Part shown: positions 1-8,231 of the stretch, piece by piece
Layout: every line of letters begins with the position of its first letter
Numbering within the stretch: the stretch's first letter is position 1
Origin: Magnetospirillum molischianum DSM 120
Lineage (GTDB): Bacteria > Pseudomonadota > Alphaproteobacteria > Rhodospirillales > Magnetospirillaceae
Direction: 5' to 3'
DNA length: 64,000 nucleotides
Assembly (NCBI RefSeq): GCF_000294655.1
Contig: NZ_CAHP01000009.1
Location: forward strand, 27,607-91,606
Position numbers and translations under genes: made by a program
Notes under the pieces: generated by a model
Database searches by the model: none
What the model was told of the DNA's origin: nothing
What the model saw: only the letters and a program-made list of their open reading frames with translations

Positions 1-675
1 CTCACTGTCGCGACACTGCGCCCGGCCAATTGTGGCTTCGATCTCGATTGGAGTCCGACCTTCGCCGAACGCTGCGCCGGAACCCGGCTGTCCACGGTTG
101 AACTGAGCTTTGACGGCGTAGTCCGACGCGGCGAGCTGACCCTGACTGCGACCGGGATCGAGGGCGGACTGGTCTACGCTCTTGCCGCGCCGTTGCGCGA
201 TGCGATCGAGCGTGACGGGATCGCCCTTCCGACCCTCGACTTGATGCCGGATTGGAGCCGCGAGCGGATCGAAGCGGCGTTGCGAAGGCCACGCGGATCG
301 CGCTCATTCTCGACTTTTCTGCGCAAAGCCCTTCCGCTTGACGCCAACGCGGTGATGGTGCTGCGCGAAATCCTTCCATCCACCAGCCTCGGCGATCCCG
401 TCGCCCTGGCTGCCGCGATCAAGGGAGGCACCCTGCGGTTATTACGTCCGCGCCCCCTGGCCGAAGCGATCTCGACGGCGGGAGGACTGAGCTTCGACGA
501 GGTGGATGAGCATCTGATGCTGCGCCGCCTGCCTGGACAGTTCGTCGCCGGAGAAATGCTGGATTGGGAAGCGCCGACCGGGGGCTATCTGCTCACCGGC
601 TGTTTCGCCAGCGGCCGCGTCGCTGGATTGGGAGCCGCCGATTGGCTGCATGCCCTAAGAAAAGAAGCGAAATAA
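1..675 (+). CDS. NAD(P)/FAD-dependent flavoprotein, HI0933-like (C-terminal part)
   Basis: The reading frame is open from the first base, so the start lies outside the window; about 224 residues are visible. The C-terminal motif PTGGYLLTGCFASGRVAG, just before the end, matches the FAD-binding tail of HI0933-like/BaiN flavoproteins (the TIGR03862-like branch). The N-terminal Rossmann fold is not in view. The substrate is unknown for this family. It converges on the paaK gene, with a hairpin between them. The family call is from the tail motif and general resemblance. Confidence 0.75.
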   Translation, partial: LTVATLRPANCGFDLDWSPTFAERCAGTRLSTVELSFDGVVRRGELTLTATGIEGGLVYALAAPLRDAIERDGIALPTLDLMPDWSRERIEAALRRPRGSRSFSTFLRKALPLDANAVMVLREILPSTSLGDPVALAAAIKGGTLRLLRPRPLAEAISTAGGLSFDEVDEHLMLRRLPGQFVAGEMLDWEAPTGGYLLTGCFASGRVAGLGAADWLHALRKEAK

Positions 676-694
676 AATGGAGACTAAAAACTGA

Positions 695-730
695 CCCATC
701 CCCGGACGGCAAAAGCCGCCCGGAGATGGG
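695..730 (-). terminator. hairpin between converging genes, probable paaK terminator
   Basis: CCCATC pairs with GATGGG around a GC-rich inner stem (ACGGC, AAAA loop, GCCG). Read on the minus strand the stem is followed by CAGTTTTTAG, so it fits an intrinsic terminator for the minus-strand ligase gene. Confidence 0.5.
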
Positions 731-775
731 GGCCGGGGCGCGTGCACGGCGAGGTCCCCCCGAACCCGCCGAAAG

Positions 776-2095
776 CTACGCCCCTTCCTTGCGCAGATCC
801 CGTACCCGCACCGCCTTGCCTTCCGAGCGGGGCAATTGCCCAGGCAGACGAACCAAAGCCTCACACGACACGCCGATCGTCGATTTGATGTGATGGCGAA
901 CCTGATTAGCGAGACGAGCACGATCCTCTTCGCTTGACGGAGAATCGGTTTCGACCTCGACGGTCAGGTGGTCAAGCCAGCCCTGGCGGGACAGAATCAA
1001 CTGGTAATGTGGCGCAATCCCCGGCAAACCGAGCAAAATCGACTCGATCTGACTAGGGTAGACATTAACACCACGGATAATCAACATGTCGTCATTGCGG
1101 CCGGTGACCCGCAAAATCCGCAAATGAGTACGACCGCAAGAACAGGGTTCCTCGGTAATCATCGAGATGTCGCGGGTGCGGTAGCGCACCATTGGCAACG
1201 CTTGTTTGGTCAGGGTCGTGATAACCAGTTCACCGGGTTGCCCCATCGGCACCGGCTCCAGCGTTTCGGGATTGATCACCTCGAACAGAAAATGATCTTC
1301 CCACCCGTGCATGCCGTTGCGCTGGCTGCACTCCATCGCCACACCCGGCCCCATCACCTCGGACAGGCCATAAGAGTCGATTGAACGAATGCCAAGCCGA
1401 CGGTCAAGCTCGCCTCGCATCGTCTCGGACCACGGTTCGGCACCGAATACGCCAATCCGCAACGAGCCCGACGCCAGATCGACCCCCATCCGTTCGGCGG
1501 TTTCAACCAGATTGAGGGCATAAGACGGAGTTGCGTTCAGGATTGTCGCGCCGAAATCGCAGATCAGCCGGATCTGCTTTTCGGTTTGACCGCCCGACAT
1601 CGGGACAACGGTGCAGCCCAGCCGCTCGGCCCCGTAATGGAAGCCCAAACCGCCGGTGAACAGACCATACCCCAGGGCATTATGCATCACGTCGCCGGGC
1701 CGCCCTCCGGCACAGGCCAGCGAACGAGCAATCAGACCGGCCCAGGTCTCCAGATCATCGGCGGTATAGCCGACAACGGTCGGACGGCCGGTAGTGCCGG
1801 AACTGGCATGCAACCGCACAACCTGCTCGCGCGGGACCGCGAATAGTCCAAAAGGATAATTGTCGCGCAGGTCGGTTTTGACGGTGAACGGAAAGCGGGT
1901 GATGTCCTCCAACGAGGTCAGATCCTCGGGCCGTACTCCGGCACGGTCGAACGCCTGACGATGATGGGGAACGCAGGTATACGCGCGGCCAAGCGTTTCC
2001 TTCAGCCGTTCAAGCTGCAATCGACGCAGGGCCGAGCGGTCAAGACGCTCGATTTCCGGCGCAAAATAGAACGGCGCGGCACCGACTGCCGACAT
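776..2095 (-). CDS. paaK: phenylacetate-CoA ligase
   Basis: This 439-residue protein of the adenylate-forming family would make phenylacetyl-CoA from phenylacetate, ATP and CoA in the cytoplasm. Visible motifs are the P-loop-like HASSGTTGRPTV (about residues 95-106), the SYGLSEVMGPG segment (about 240) and YRTRD (about 305). The C-terminal AMP-binding domain carries GRNDDMLIIRGVNVYP. Length is typical of PaaK. The next gene upstream on the same strand is a PadD-like membrane protein, which points to phenylacetate or phenylalanine catabolism, possibly by the anaerobic phenylglyoxylate route. The enzyme could also act on other arylacetates. Confidence 0.9.
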   Translation of the reverse strand: MSAVGAAPFYFAPEIERLDRSALRRLQLERLKETLGRAYTCVPHHRQAFDRAGVRPEDLTSLEDITRFPFTVKTDLRDNYPFGLFAVPREQVVRLHASSGTTGRPTVVGYTADDLETWAGLIARSLACAGGRPGDVMHNALGYGLFTGGLGFHYGAERLGCTVVPMSGGQTEKQIRLICDFGATILNATPSYALNLVETAERMGVDLASGSLRIGVFGAEPWSETMRGELDRRLGIRSIDSYGLSEVMGPGVAMECSQRNGMHGWEDHFLFEVINPETLEPVPMGQPGELVITTLTKQALPMVRYRTRDISMITEEPCSCGRTHLRILRVTGRNDDMLIIRGVNVYPSQIESILLGLPGIAPHYQLILSRQGWLDHLTVEVETDSPSSEEDRARLANQVRHHIKSTIGVSCEALVRLPGQLPRSEGKAVRVRDLRKEGA

Positions 2096-2271
2096 TCCCG
2101 ACTCTCCCTAGCGACTAATGCCGGAGGCACCTGACGCCACCCGGTCCGAAGGGGAAGACATCCCTCGATTCGGCTGCAAAAACAAGCTCGAATCTTACAC
2201 CACAGTATAATTTCAGTCACCCCTGCTCGCCTCCCCGCCGAAGAGAACCGACGACGGAACCAATGCAGCAT

Positions 2272-3057
2272 CTAATGGGTGTATGTTGCACGCATCAGGA
2301 TAACCAGCCGGAGCGCCCACCCCCCGATCACCACGGCCAAACCAGCCGCCGCCAGCGCCGACGAGGCCAAAGCGGGCACCACACCCGCAACCATCGTCAA
2401 GACCAGAGGAACGACATTGCCGCCCAGGGCGAAGGGAGTCGAAAAAGCCAGCAGCACTGAAGCCGTCGCCACCGGAGCGGACTCTCCAGTCAAACGACGG
2501 CGATAGGCCATCCACACCAGCAACCGCGCCGCCACCAGGGCGATCAACAACCCGGCCGTCCAGTCAGGAGTCGCCTCGGATAGGATCAGCGGCGCCAGAA
2601 GCAGCAACAGGCCACTTCCCTCGGCGAATGCACTGGTCAATAGCAGCGGCAGATGCAACGGCGCGGACCAGGCCGGAACCGCACGAACGGACTCGATTTG
2701 GCGGCCCTGGGCGTAGAGCAGCACCACCGACGGCAGCCACAAAAGGCGAACGAGATCGGGCCAGCCCAGTACGGCACCGCTTAATGGAAACAGCGCGCCC
2801 CCCGCCACGGCGGCGACCCAACGCCACGCCCCGTCAGCGCCGGACAGAGCCGGCCGCAACCACAGTGCCAGCAAGCCGCCCCCGACCAGCATCAGACCGG
2901 GAATCACTCCCCCGGCCCCGACCTCCAGACCAGCGTAGCCGCCCAGCGACAGAACGGTGAGCAACCCGGCTCCCGACCCGGACAGCACCAATCCAGCCGC
3001 CGCGATCGTATCGGTCTGTACCGGACCCGGCATCGTGGCATCCCTCGGCTCAGTCAT
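2272..3057 (-). CDS. NrfD/DmsC-type membrane anchor resembling PadD (phenylacetyl-CoA:acceptor oxidoreductase)
   Basis: This 261-residue protein has about eight hydrophobic helices. The block LYAQGRQIESVRAVPAWSAP followed by SAFAEGSGLLLLL, and the tail GGWALRLVILMRATY, resemble the PadD/DmsC quinol-side anchors of molybdenum oxidoreductases. No catalytic or iron-sulfur subunit lies beside it, so it is an orphan here. I chose the ATG at 3057 because AGGAAAG precedes it and because a longer start at 3108 would run into the prpE terminator. Proximity to paaK suggests a role in phenylacetyl-CoA oxidation; this is inference. Confidence 0.5.
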   Translation of the reverse strand: MTEPRDATMPGPVQTDTIAAAGLVLSGSGAGLLTVLSLGGYAGLEVGAGGVIPGLMLVGGGLLALWLRPALSGADGAWRWVAAVAGGALFPLSGAVLGWPDLVRLLWLPSVVLLYAQGRQIESVRAVPAWSAPLHLPLLLTSAFAEGSGLLLLLAPLILSEATPDWTAGLLIALVAARLLVWMAYRRRLTGESAPVATASVLLAFSTPFALGGNVVPLVLTMVAGVVPALASSALAAAGLAVVIGGWALRLVILMRATYTH

Positions 3058-3088
3058 TTCCGTGTCTTTCCTGTCGTCGTCCCGCCAT

Positions 3089-3120
3089 AAAAAACCGGGG
3101 GCGCGCACGCCCCCGGTTCA
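3089..3120 (-). terminator. intrinsic terminator of prpE
   Basis: Perfect stem AACCGGGGGCG/CGCCCCCGGTT with a short GCA-type loop. On the minus strand it is followed by TTTTTTATGG, directly downstream of the prpE stop codon. Confidence 0.85.
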
Positions 3121-3138
3121 ATGCCAAACACGTCGGAC

Positions 3139-5055
3139 TTACTGGCCCGCTTCTTTGCGCGCCTTGGCATAGCCGACGCTTTCCAGGGATTCTTCGATCT
3201 CGTCAAGGATCGCCGGATCGTCAATCGTCGCCGGCATCTTGAAGTCCTGGTTGTCGGCGATCTTCTGCATCGTTCCACGCAGAATTTTACCCGAGCGGGT
3301 CTTGGGCAGACGGGCAACCACGGTGCAGGTCTTGAAAGCGGCGACCGGCCCGATACGCTCACGCACCAATTGGACGACTTCCTTGATGACCTGCTCGTGG
3401 CTCTTGGAGACACCCGCCTTAAGGCAGACGAACCCAAGCGGCAATTGCCCCTTCAACTGGTCGGCGACACCGATCACGGCGCATTCGGCGACATCTGGAT
3501 GGCTGGCCAGCACCTCTTCCATCGCGCCGGTTGACAGGCGGTGACCGGCGACGTTGATGATGTCGTCAGTGCGGGCCATGACATAGGCATAGCCGTCTTC
3601 GTCGATATAACCGGCGTCGGCGGTCTTATAGTAACCGGGGAATTCGGAGTAATAGCTGTCGTGGCAACGCTGATCGGCGTTCCACAGGGTGACCAGCGCA
3701 CCCGGAGGCAACGGCAACCGCACCACCAACGAACCGACCTTGCCCGGTTCGCACGGCTGGTGGCTCTCGTCCAGCACTTCCAGGCCCCAGCCCGGCACCG
3801 GCTTGGTCGGCGAACCCGGCTTGACCGGGAACTGATGCAGCCCCATGCAATTGGCGGCAATCGCCCAACCTGTTTCGGTCTGCCACCAATGGTCGATCAC
3901 AGGCACCTTCAGATTGGACGAGGCCCAGTTGATCGTATCGGGGTCAGAGCGTTCACCGGCAAGAAACAGAGTACGCAGCGAGGACAGGTCATACTGCTGC
4001 AACAGCTTCGCGTCGGGATCTTCGCGCTTGATGGCGCGGAAAGCCGTTGGTGCGGTAAACAAGGCCGACACCTTGTACTCGGCGATCATCCGCCAGAACG
4101 CACCGGCGTCTGGAGTCCCGACCGGCTTGCCTTCGTACACCACGGTGGTGGCACCGTGCAGCAGCGGAGCATAGCAGATGTAGGAATGGCCGACGACCCA
4201 ACCAACATCCGAGGCGGCCCAGAACACTTCGCCCGGCTTGATGTCGTAGATCGCGCTCATCGTCCATTTCAGCGCCACCATGTGGCCGCCATTGTCGCGG
4301 ACGACGCCCTTGGGCTGACCCGTGGTGCCCGAGGTATAAAGGATATAAAGCGGATCGGTCGCCTTCACCGTCACGCAGGCATGCGGCTCTGACGCGGCGG
4401 TCAGTTCGGTCCAGTCGAGATCGACCCCGGCTTTCATGTCGGCCACAGCCTGCGGGCGCTGATAGATCACGGTATGGCCCGGCTTGTGCGCAGACAGGTC
4501 GATCGCCTGATCCAGCATCGGCTTGTAGGGCAGAACCCGGCTGCCTTCGATCCCGCACGAAGCGGACAGGATGACTTTGGGCGCGGCGTCGTTGATCCGG
4601 GTCGCCAATTCGCTGGGAGCGAACCCACCGAACACCACCGTATGAATCGCGCCCAGACGCGCCGCCGCCAGCATGCCGATCACCGCCTCGGGGATCATCG
4701 GCATATAGAGCAGTACCCGGTCGCCCTTGGTCACGCCCAGCCCGGCTAGGCCGCCCGCCAGTCGCGACACCTGATCCTGCAATTCCGTATAGGTGATGAT
4801 GCGCTTGGTCCCGCTGACCGGGCTGTCATAGATGATCGCCGCCTGGTCCCCGCGTCCGTCGGCGACATGGCGATCAACGGCATTGTAACAGGTGTTGGTC
4901 TCCGCTCCGACGAACCAGCGATAGAACGGCGCATGGGTGTCGTCGAGAACCTTGTCCCAGGGCTTGTCCCAGTGAATGCCCTGCGCCGCCTCACCCCAAA
5001 AAGCCACGGGATCCTTCAGCGACGTTTCAAAGGCCTGTTGATACGGATTAGTCAT
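3139..5055 (-). CDS. prpE: propionyl-CoA synthetase
   Basis: This 638-residue acyl-CoA synthetase activates propionate to propionyl-CoA with ATP. Motifs include YTSGTTGQPKGVV (adenylate P-loop), HWWQTETGW and the C-terminal [11 protein letters not shown] containing the catalytic, acetylation-prone lysine. The TETGW form (TETGG in the acetate enzyme at 19778) and the MTNPYQQ start fit PrpE rather than Acs. The start at 5055 is chosen because family similarity begins there and AGAGAGGAACA precedes it; the frame is open further upstream. It is monocistronic, with its own terminator. Confidence 0.92.
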   Translation of the reverse strand: MTNPYQQAFETSLKDPVAFWGEAAQGIHWDKPWDKVLDDTHAPFYRWFVGAETNTCYNAVDRHVADGRGDQAAIIYDSPVSGTKRIITYTELQDQVSRLAGGLAGLGVTKGDRVLLYMPMIPEAVIGMLAAARLGAIHTVVFGGFAPSELATRINDAAPKVILSASCGIEGSRVLPYKPMLDQAIDLSAHKPGHTVIYQRPQAVADMKAGVDLDWTELTAASEPHACVTVKATDPLYILYTSGTTGQPKGVVRDNGGHMVALKWTMSAIYDIKPGEVFWAASDVGWVVGHSYICYAPLLHGATTVVYEGKPVGTPDAGAFWRMIAEYKVSALFTAPTAFRAIKREDPDAKLLQQYDLSSLRTLFLAGERSDPDTINWASSNLKVPVIDHWWQTETGWAIAANCMGLHQFPVKPGSPTKPVPGWGLEVLDESHQPCEPGKVGSLVVRLPLPPGALVTLWNADQRCHDSYYSEFPGYYKTADAGYIDEDGYAYVMARTDDIINVAGHRLSTGAMEEVLASHPDVAECAVIGVADQLKGQLPLGFVCLKAGVSKSHEQVIKEVVQLVRERIGPVAAFKTCTVVARLPKTRSGKILRGTMQKIADNQDFKMPATIDDPAILDEIEESLESVGYAKARKEAGQ

Positions 5056-5280
5056 AATCGGACGTGTTCCTCTCTGTTTTCTACCAGTCGGCGTCTTTTT
5101 TCCTCGGTCATGGAGACGCCTTCCCCCTCTGGGCGAGTGGGTAAGATGCCGCAAACCGGGCGGTTTTGCAAAAGTCGGGTTTGGAGGGCAAAAATCCGCG
5201 AAGATACGCCGCTCCGACCTCAATAGCCGAGAGACAAGCCCATCGGCCAACCCAACCCCTTAGGGTGGGCATGGAAAAGC

Positions 5281-5325
5281 GGACCGCCTGCCCGATCCGG
5301 CCGAGCCGGTTGATGCGGGCGGTCC
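5281..5325 (-). terminator. probable terminator of the DUF465 gene
   Basis: GGACCGCC and GGCGGTCC form an 8-bp stem around a GC-rich inner hairpin. On the minus strand it is followed by GCTTTTCC, right after the stop of the small gene. Confidence 0.55.
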
Positions 5326-5336
5326 AGCCCCTCCGT

Positions 5337-5510
5337 TTAGTGAATCAGGGAGTCGATACGGGTCATCTCATCCTTGATGAGAAGTTTCCTGCGTTTCAGG
5401 TCGTGAAGATGAGCATTGTCGGGAATAGGGCGCCTGACTTCCAACTCGATCGCGGATTCAAGCGCGGCATGCTTAGCCTTCAGGGACTCGATACGGTTTA
5501 GAACGCTCAT
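5337..5510 (-). CDS. DUF465 (YdcH-like) small coiled-coil protein
   Basis: A 57-residue protein beginning MSVLNRIESLKAKHAALE and ending DEMTRIDSLIH. The pattern of LK..H..LE.. followed by DN.HLHDLKRRKLLIKDEM..I is that of the short DUF465/YdcH family common in alphaproteobacteria, whose function is unknown. It should form two amphipathic helices. A strong ribosome site, AAGGGAGGG, sits seven bases before the ATG. It lies alone between prpE (same strand, downstream) and the divergent flavin prenyltransferase gene. Confidence 0.85.
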   Translation of the reverse strand: MSVLNRIESLKAKHAALESAIELEVRRPIPDNAHLHDLKRRKLLIKDEMTRIDSLIH

Positions 5511-5649
5511 CAAAGCCCTCCCTTCACGATGGGTAACCGGGAAAGCTTATGCTCCACGCAAGGCGGTTGTCAGCAGGGAAATTGCCCTAATCGCTCATGC
5601 GGGCTAATCTTATTCACCAAGCCACAGGAAAGACCCCACCCATGCAGGA

Positions 5650-6240
5650 TTGTCAGCCTTGACCCTCCCCCCTCCCCGACTGATCGTGGGATTAAGTGGC
5701 GCGTCCGGCACCATATATGGAATTCGAATCCTCGAAATGCTGCGACGGATAGGAGTAGAATCCCATCTTGTGATGAGCCGCGCCGCAGAGATCACCCTTG
5801 GCTACGAAAGCGAGCTGACGGCCGATCAGGTCCGGGCGTTGGCGACCTATGCCCATCCCGTTGATAACATCGCCGCCCCACCGGCCTCGGGTTCGTTCCG
5901 CACCTTGGGAATGATCGTCGCCCCCTGTTCGATCCGAACGATGAGCGAGATCGCCAGCGGCGTCACCACCTCGCTACTGACGCGCGCCGCCGACGTCACG
6001 TTGAAGGAACGCCGACGTCTGGTCCTGATGGTACGCGAGACACCGCTGCATGCCGGTCATCTGCGAACGATGCTGAACCTGACTGAAATGGGGGCGGTCA
6101 TCGCTCCGCCAGTGCCGGGATTCTACGCCCGACCGCAAAGCCTGGACGATCTGGTCGAACATACCGCCGGACGGGCGCTCGACCTGTTCGGGCTGGATTG
6201 CGGCACACTGCGCCGTTGGGGCGAACCGAACGGAGAGTGA
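5650..6240 (+). CDS. ubiX: UbiX-type flavin prenyltransferase
   Basis: This 196-residue protein would attach dimethylallyl phosphate to FMN, making the prenylated flavin used by UbiD-type decarboxylases. The N-terminal GLSGASGTIYGIRILEML is the FMN-binding signature. PCSIRTMSEIASG, the RETPLHAGHLRTM segment and the GAVIAPPVPGFY stretch are the conserved UbiX blocks. There is no ATG in frame near the start; TTG at 5650 or TTG at 5659 is the likely initiator. No ubiD gene is next to it, so it may serve ubiquinone synthesis or an aromatic-acid decarboxylase elsewhere. Confidence 0.88.
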   Translation: MSALTLPPPRLIVGLSGASGTIYGIRILEMLRRIGVESHLVMSRAAEITLGYESELTADQVRALATYAHPVDNIAAPPASGSFRTLGMIVAPCSIRTMSEIASGVTTSLLTRAADVTLKERRRLVLMVRETPLHAGHLRTMLNLTEMGAVIAPPVPGFYARPQSLDDLVEHTAGRALDLFGLDCGTLRRWGEPNGE

Positions 6241-6287
6241 TGCGCCCGAACCACACACCGTTTACCCAAGTGCCGAGGAGTTTTTTC

Positions 6288-6314
6288 GCTCCGGCGATGA
6301 ATTCTCGCCGGAGC
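6288..6314. repeat. perfect 10-bp inverted repeat
   Basis: GCTCCGGCGA and TCGCCGGAGC are separated by seven bases. Six T residues lie before it on the plus strand and none follow on either strand, so it does not fit a standard intrinsic terminator. It could still end ubiX transcription or be an operator of the next gene. Confidence 0.6.
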
Positions 6315-6384
6315 ACCCCCATATAGAAAAAGGTCGTGCACGCTCAATCGGGAGCGTGCCTGCAATTCGGAGCGAATTGGTTCA

Positions 6385-6759
6385 ATGTTCGAGACAAAAG
6401 AACAATTGGCCCAAGGCGTAGCAAGCATCTTTCGGATTCTCGATCACTGGCGGCTGTCAGAAACCGAACTGCGCGGCATTCTTGGCTATCCCTTCGGCAC
6501 CCAATTAAGCGATTGGCGGGCGGGAGAATTGGGCGGCATCACCTTGGATGTCATCAAGCGCCTGGGCACAATTGCCTCGATTTTCAAGAAATTGCAGAGC
6601 ACCCCCGAGGCAGGCACGACGTGGCTGCACCAGCCCATCCCCCTGTTCGGCAATCGGACGCCGCTGGCACGTATGGCATCGGGCGACCTTGCCGATCTGA
6701 TCGCCGTTGACGATTACCTTAAATTACGGTCGGGCGTGGATACGTCAAATCCGATCTGA
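6385..6759 (+). CDS. Xre/MbcA/ParS-type antitoxin-like protein (DUF2384)
   Basis: This 124-residue protein begins with an Xre-like helical region (MFETKEQLAQGVASIFRILD). It has the DUF2384 core with RLGTIASIFKKL, a WLHQPIPLFGNRTPLARMASGD stretch and a final VDDYLKL. In RES-Xre and related toxin-antitoxin pairs this core belongs to the antitoxin, which binds DNA and neutralises an NAD-degrading toxin. No RES or other toxin gene lies beside it, so it is either a solitary regulator or a remnant. Assignment is from motif pattern. Confidence 0.75.
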   Translation: MFETKEQLAQGVASIFRILDHWRLSETELRGILGYPFGTQLSDWRAGELGGITLDVIKRLGTIASIFKKLQSTPEAGTTWLHQPIPLFGNRTPLARMASGDLADLIAVDDYLKLRSGVDTSNPI

Positions 6760-6804
6760 CATCTGGACTTTTCCTTGAAATCGGTTCTGCGTGGGGGGAA
6801 CGTC

Positions 6805-7017
6805 ATGACCAAAAGCACCCCGTTTCAACTCAGCCGCATCTATGCTAGCGGTTGGCGGGCTGGCGGAAACTGCACCGCCGACGATCCTGGCGAGATCGAA
6901 GTGGCAGGCGAACGGTTGAATCCCCATCTGGCGCAGGACGAAAGAGAGCGCTGGAGTCAGGGCTTCAAGGACGCAGCCCTCAACCATATCGGTCCTTCCG
7001 CCAAAGCCCGTAAATAA
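6805..7017 (+). CDS. Rmf/CrpP-like small protein
   Basis: This 70-residue protein begins MTKSTPFQLSRIYASGWRAG, after GGGGGGAACGTC. The core IYASGWRAGG, then a run ending in RLNPHL, then RERWSQGFKDAA resembles the A.G..A...NP....W..G..DA pattern of ribosome modulation factor and CrpP-like proteins. Rmf drives dimerisation of 70S ribosomes in stationary phase. The resemblance is short and I cannot align it formally. A start at 6775 is possible but is not preceded by a good ribosome site. Confidence 0.5.
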   Translation: MTKSTPFQLSRIYASGWRAGGNCTADDPGEIEVAGERLNPHLAQDERERWSQGFKDAALNHIGPSAKARK

Positions 7018-7075
7018 CCTCTCTTAAATTCGGTGTTGCGCGCTGTAATTCCGACAGCGCGCGCGGGGGAAATCG

Positions 7076-7939
7076 ATGCTGTCTTTGCAGATTCACCACC
7101 GCACCACCTATCGCTACCGCTATCCGGTCGTCCTCGGGCCGCATCGGCTGATGCTCAGGCCGCGAGAAAGCTACGATTTGCGCCTGCTCTCGATCGACCT
7201 GTCCGCCACGCCGGAAGCGTCGATAACGTGGGCCGAGGATGTGTTCGGCAATGCCGTGGCGATGGCAAATTTTCACACCCCCGTCGCCTCTCTGTGCATT
7301 GAATCCCGTCTGAAGATCGAACTACACGCGGTTCCCTTTCCGATCTTCGCCATCGCAGCCCAGGCAATTTCCTATCCCTTTCTCTACACAGACCAGGATT
7401 GGATCGATCTTGGCGCATTGGCGACGATGCAATCCTCCGATCCAAGTGGACGGGTAGCGACCTGGGCGCGGGGATTTATCCACAGCAAACCGACCGATAC
7501 GCTCTCATTGTTAAAGGATCTCTGCTCGGGCGTTTCCGCCTGGGTCACCTATCGCAGCCGCGATGACGAAGGCACGCAAACGCCGGTGCAAACCCTGGAA
7601 CTCGGCAGCGGGGCTTGCCGCGATTTTGCCGTCCTGTTCGTCGAAGCGGCGCGCTGTTTGGGATTCGGGGCGCGAATCGTCTCGGGCTATCTGTTTGACC
7701 CGGATGGCTGCCTGGTCGGATCGTCTGGAACCGGATCGACTCACGCCTGGGCAGAAGTCTATGTCCCCGGCGCGGGCTGGATTACCTTTGACCCAACCAA
7801 TCGCGGCGTCGGCGGGCATAACCTGATCCCGGTCGCGGTGGCGCGTGAAATCTCGCAGGTCGCGCCGGTGGTGGGCAGTTATCAAGGCTCTCCCGACGCC
7901 TTTATCGGGATGAGTGTCGATGTCCGTGTCACCACCTGA
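7076..7939 (+). CDS. transglutaminase-like protein with bacterial transglutaminase N-domain
   Basis: This 287-residue protein has the N-terminal beta domain opening LQIHHRTTYRYRYPVVLGPHRLMLRPR. The papain-like core follows, with the catalytic Cys in GSGACRDFA (about residue 180), His in STHAWAEVY and Asp in FDPTNRG. No signal peptide is visible, so it is probably a cytoplasmic cysteine protease or transglutaminase-fold enzyme of unknown substrate. In many alphaproteobacteria this family sits with an alpha-E protein and a circularly permuted ATP-grasp protein; neither is here. Confidence 0.88.
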   Translation: MLSLQIHHRTTYRYRYPVVLGPHRLMLRPRESYDLRLLSIDLSATPEASITWAEDVFGNAVAMANFHTPVASLCIESRLKIELHAVPFPIFAIAAQAISYPFLYTDQDWIDLGALATMQSSDPSGRVATWARGFIHSKPTDTLSLLKDLCSGVSAWVTYRSRDDEGTQTPVQTLELGSGACRDFAVLFVEAARCLGFGARIVSGYLFDPDGCLVGSSGTGSTHAWAEVYVPGAGWITFDPTNRGVGGHNLIPVAVAREISQVAPVVGSYQGSPDAFIGMSVDVRVTT

Positions 7940-7967
7940 GCGGCAACACGGACATCGCAACGGATGG

Positions 7968-8219
7968 TCAGGACCGGAGCGGGTTCCCATCCCCGGTCCA
8001 TTCATAGACCTCCTGCGGCTTTGAAGCGCAGCAGCACGATGCGCCGGCCTTGGCGCATCCGCCGCTCGGCTCTGTCCGCCGCACCTTTCCCTTGGCCACC
8101 CATTGATCGAGAACCTGCCGGGCCGCTTCGGGTGACGATTCGAAGTGAAGCGCAATATCGCCCAGCGACACCTGCCCGCTCTCGGTCAGGTAGTCGCGCA
8201 CAGACCTCATGGTCAGCAT
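7968..8219 (-). CDS. feoC: FeoC-like [Fe-S] winged-helix regulator
   Basis: This 83-residue protein has a winged-helix N-terminus (MLTMRSVRDYLTESGQVSLGDIA) and a cysteine-rich wing, CAKAGASCCCA (about residues 55-65). FeoC proteins bind the cytoplasmic part of FeoB, and some hold an oxygen-sensitive iron-sulfur cluster. It is last in the order feoA-feoB-feoC, 12 bases after feoB. The run of three adjacent cysteines is unusual compared with the more spaced cysteines of enterobacterial FeoC. Confidence 0.82.
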   Translation of the reverse strand: MLTMRSVRDYLTESGQVSLGDIALHFESSPEAARQVLDQWVAKGKVRRTEPSGGCAKAGASCCCASKPQEVYEWTGDGNPLRS

Positions 8220-8231
8220 GAGACTCTCTCC

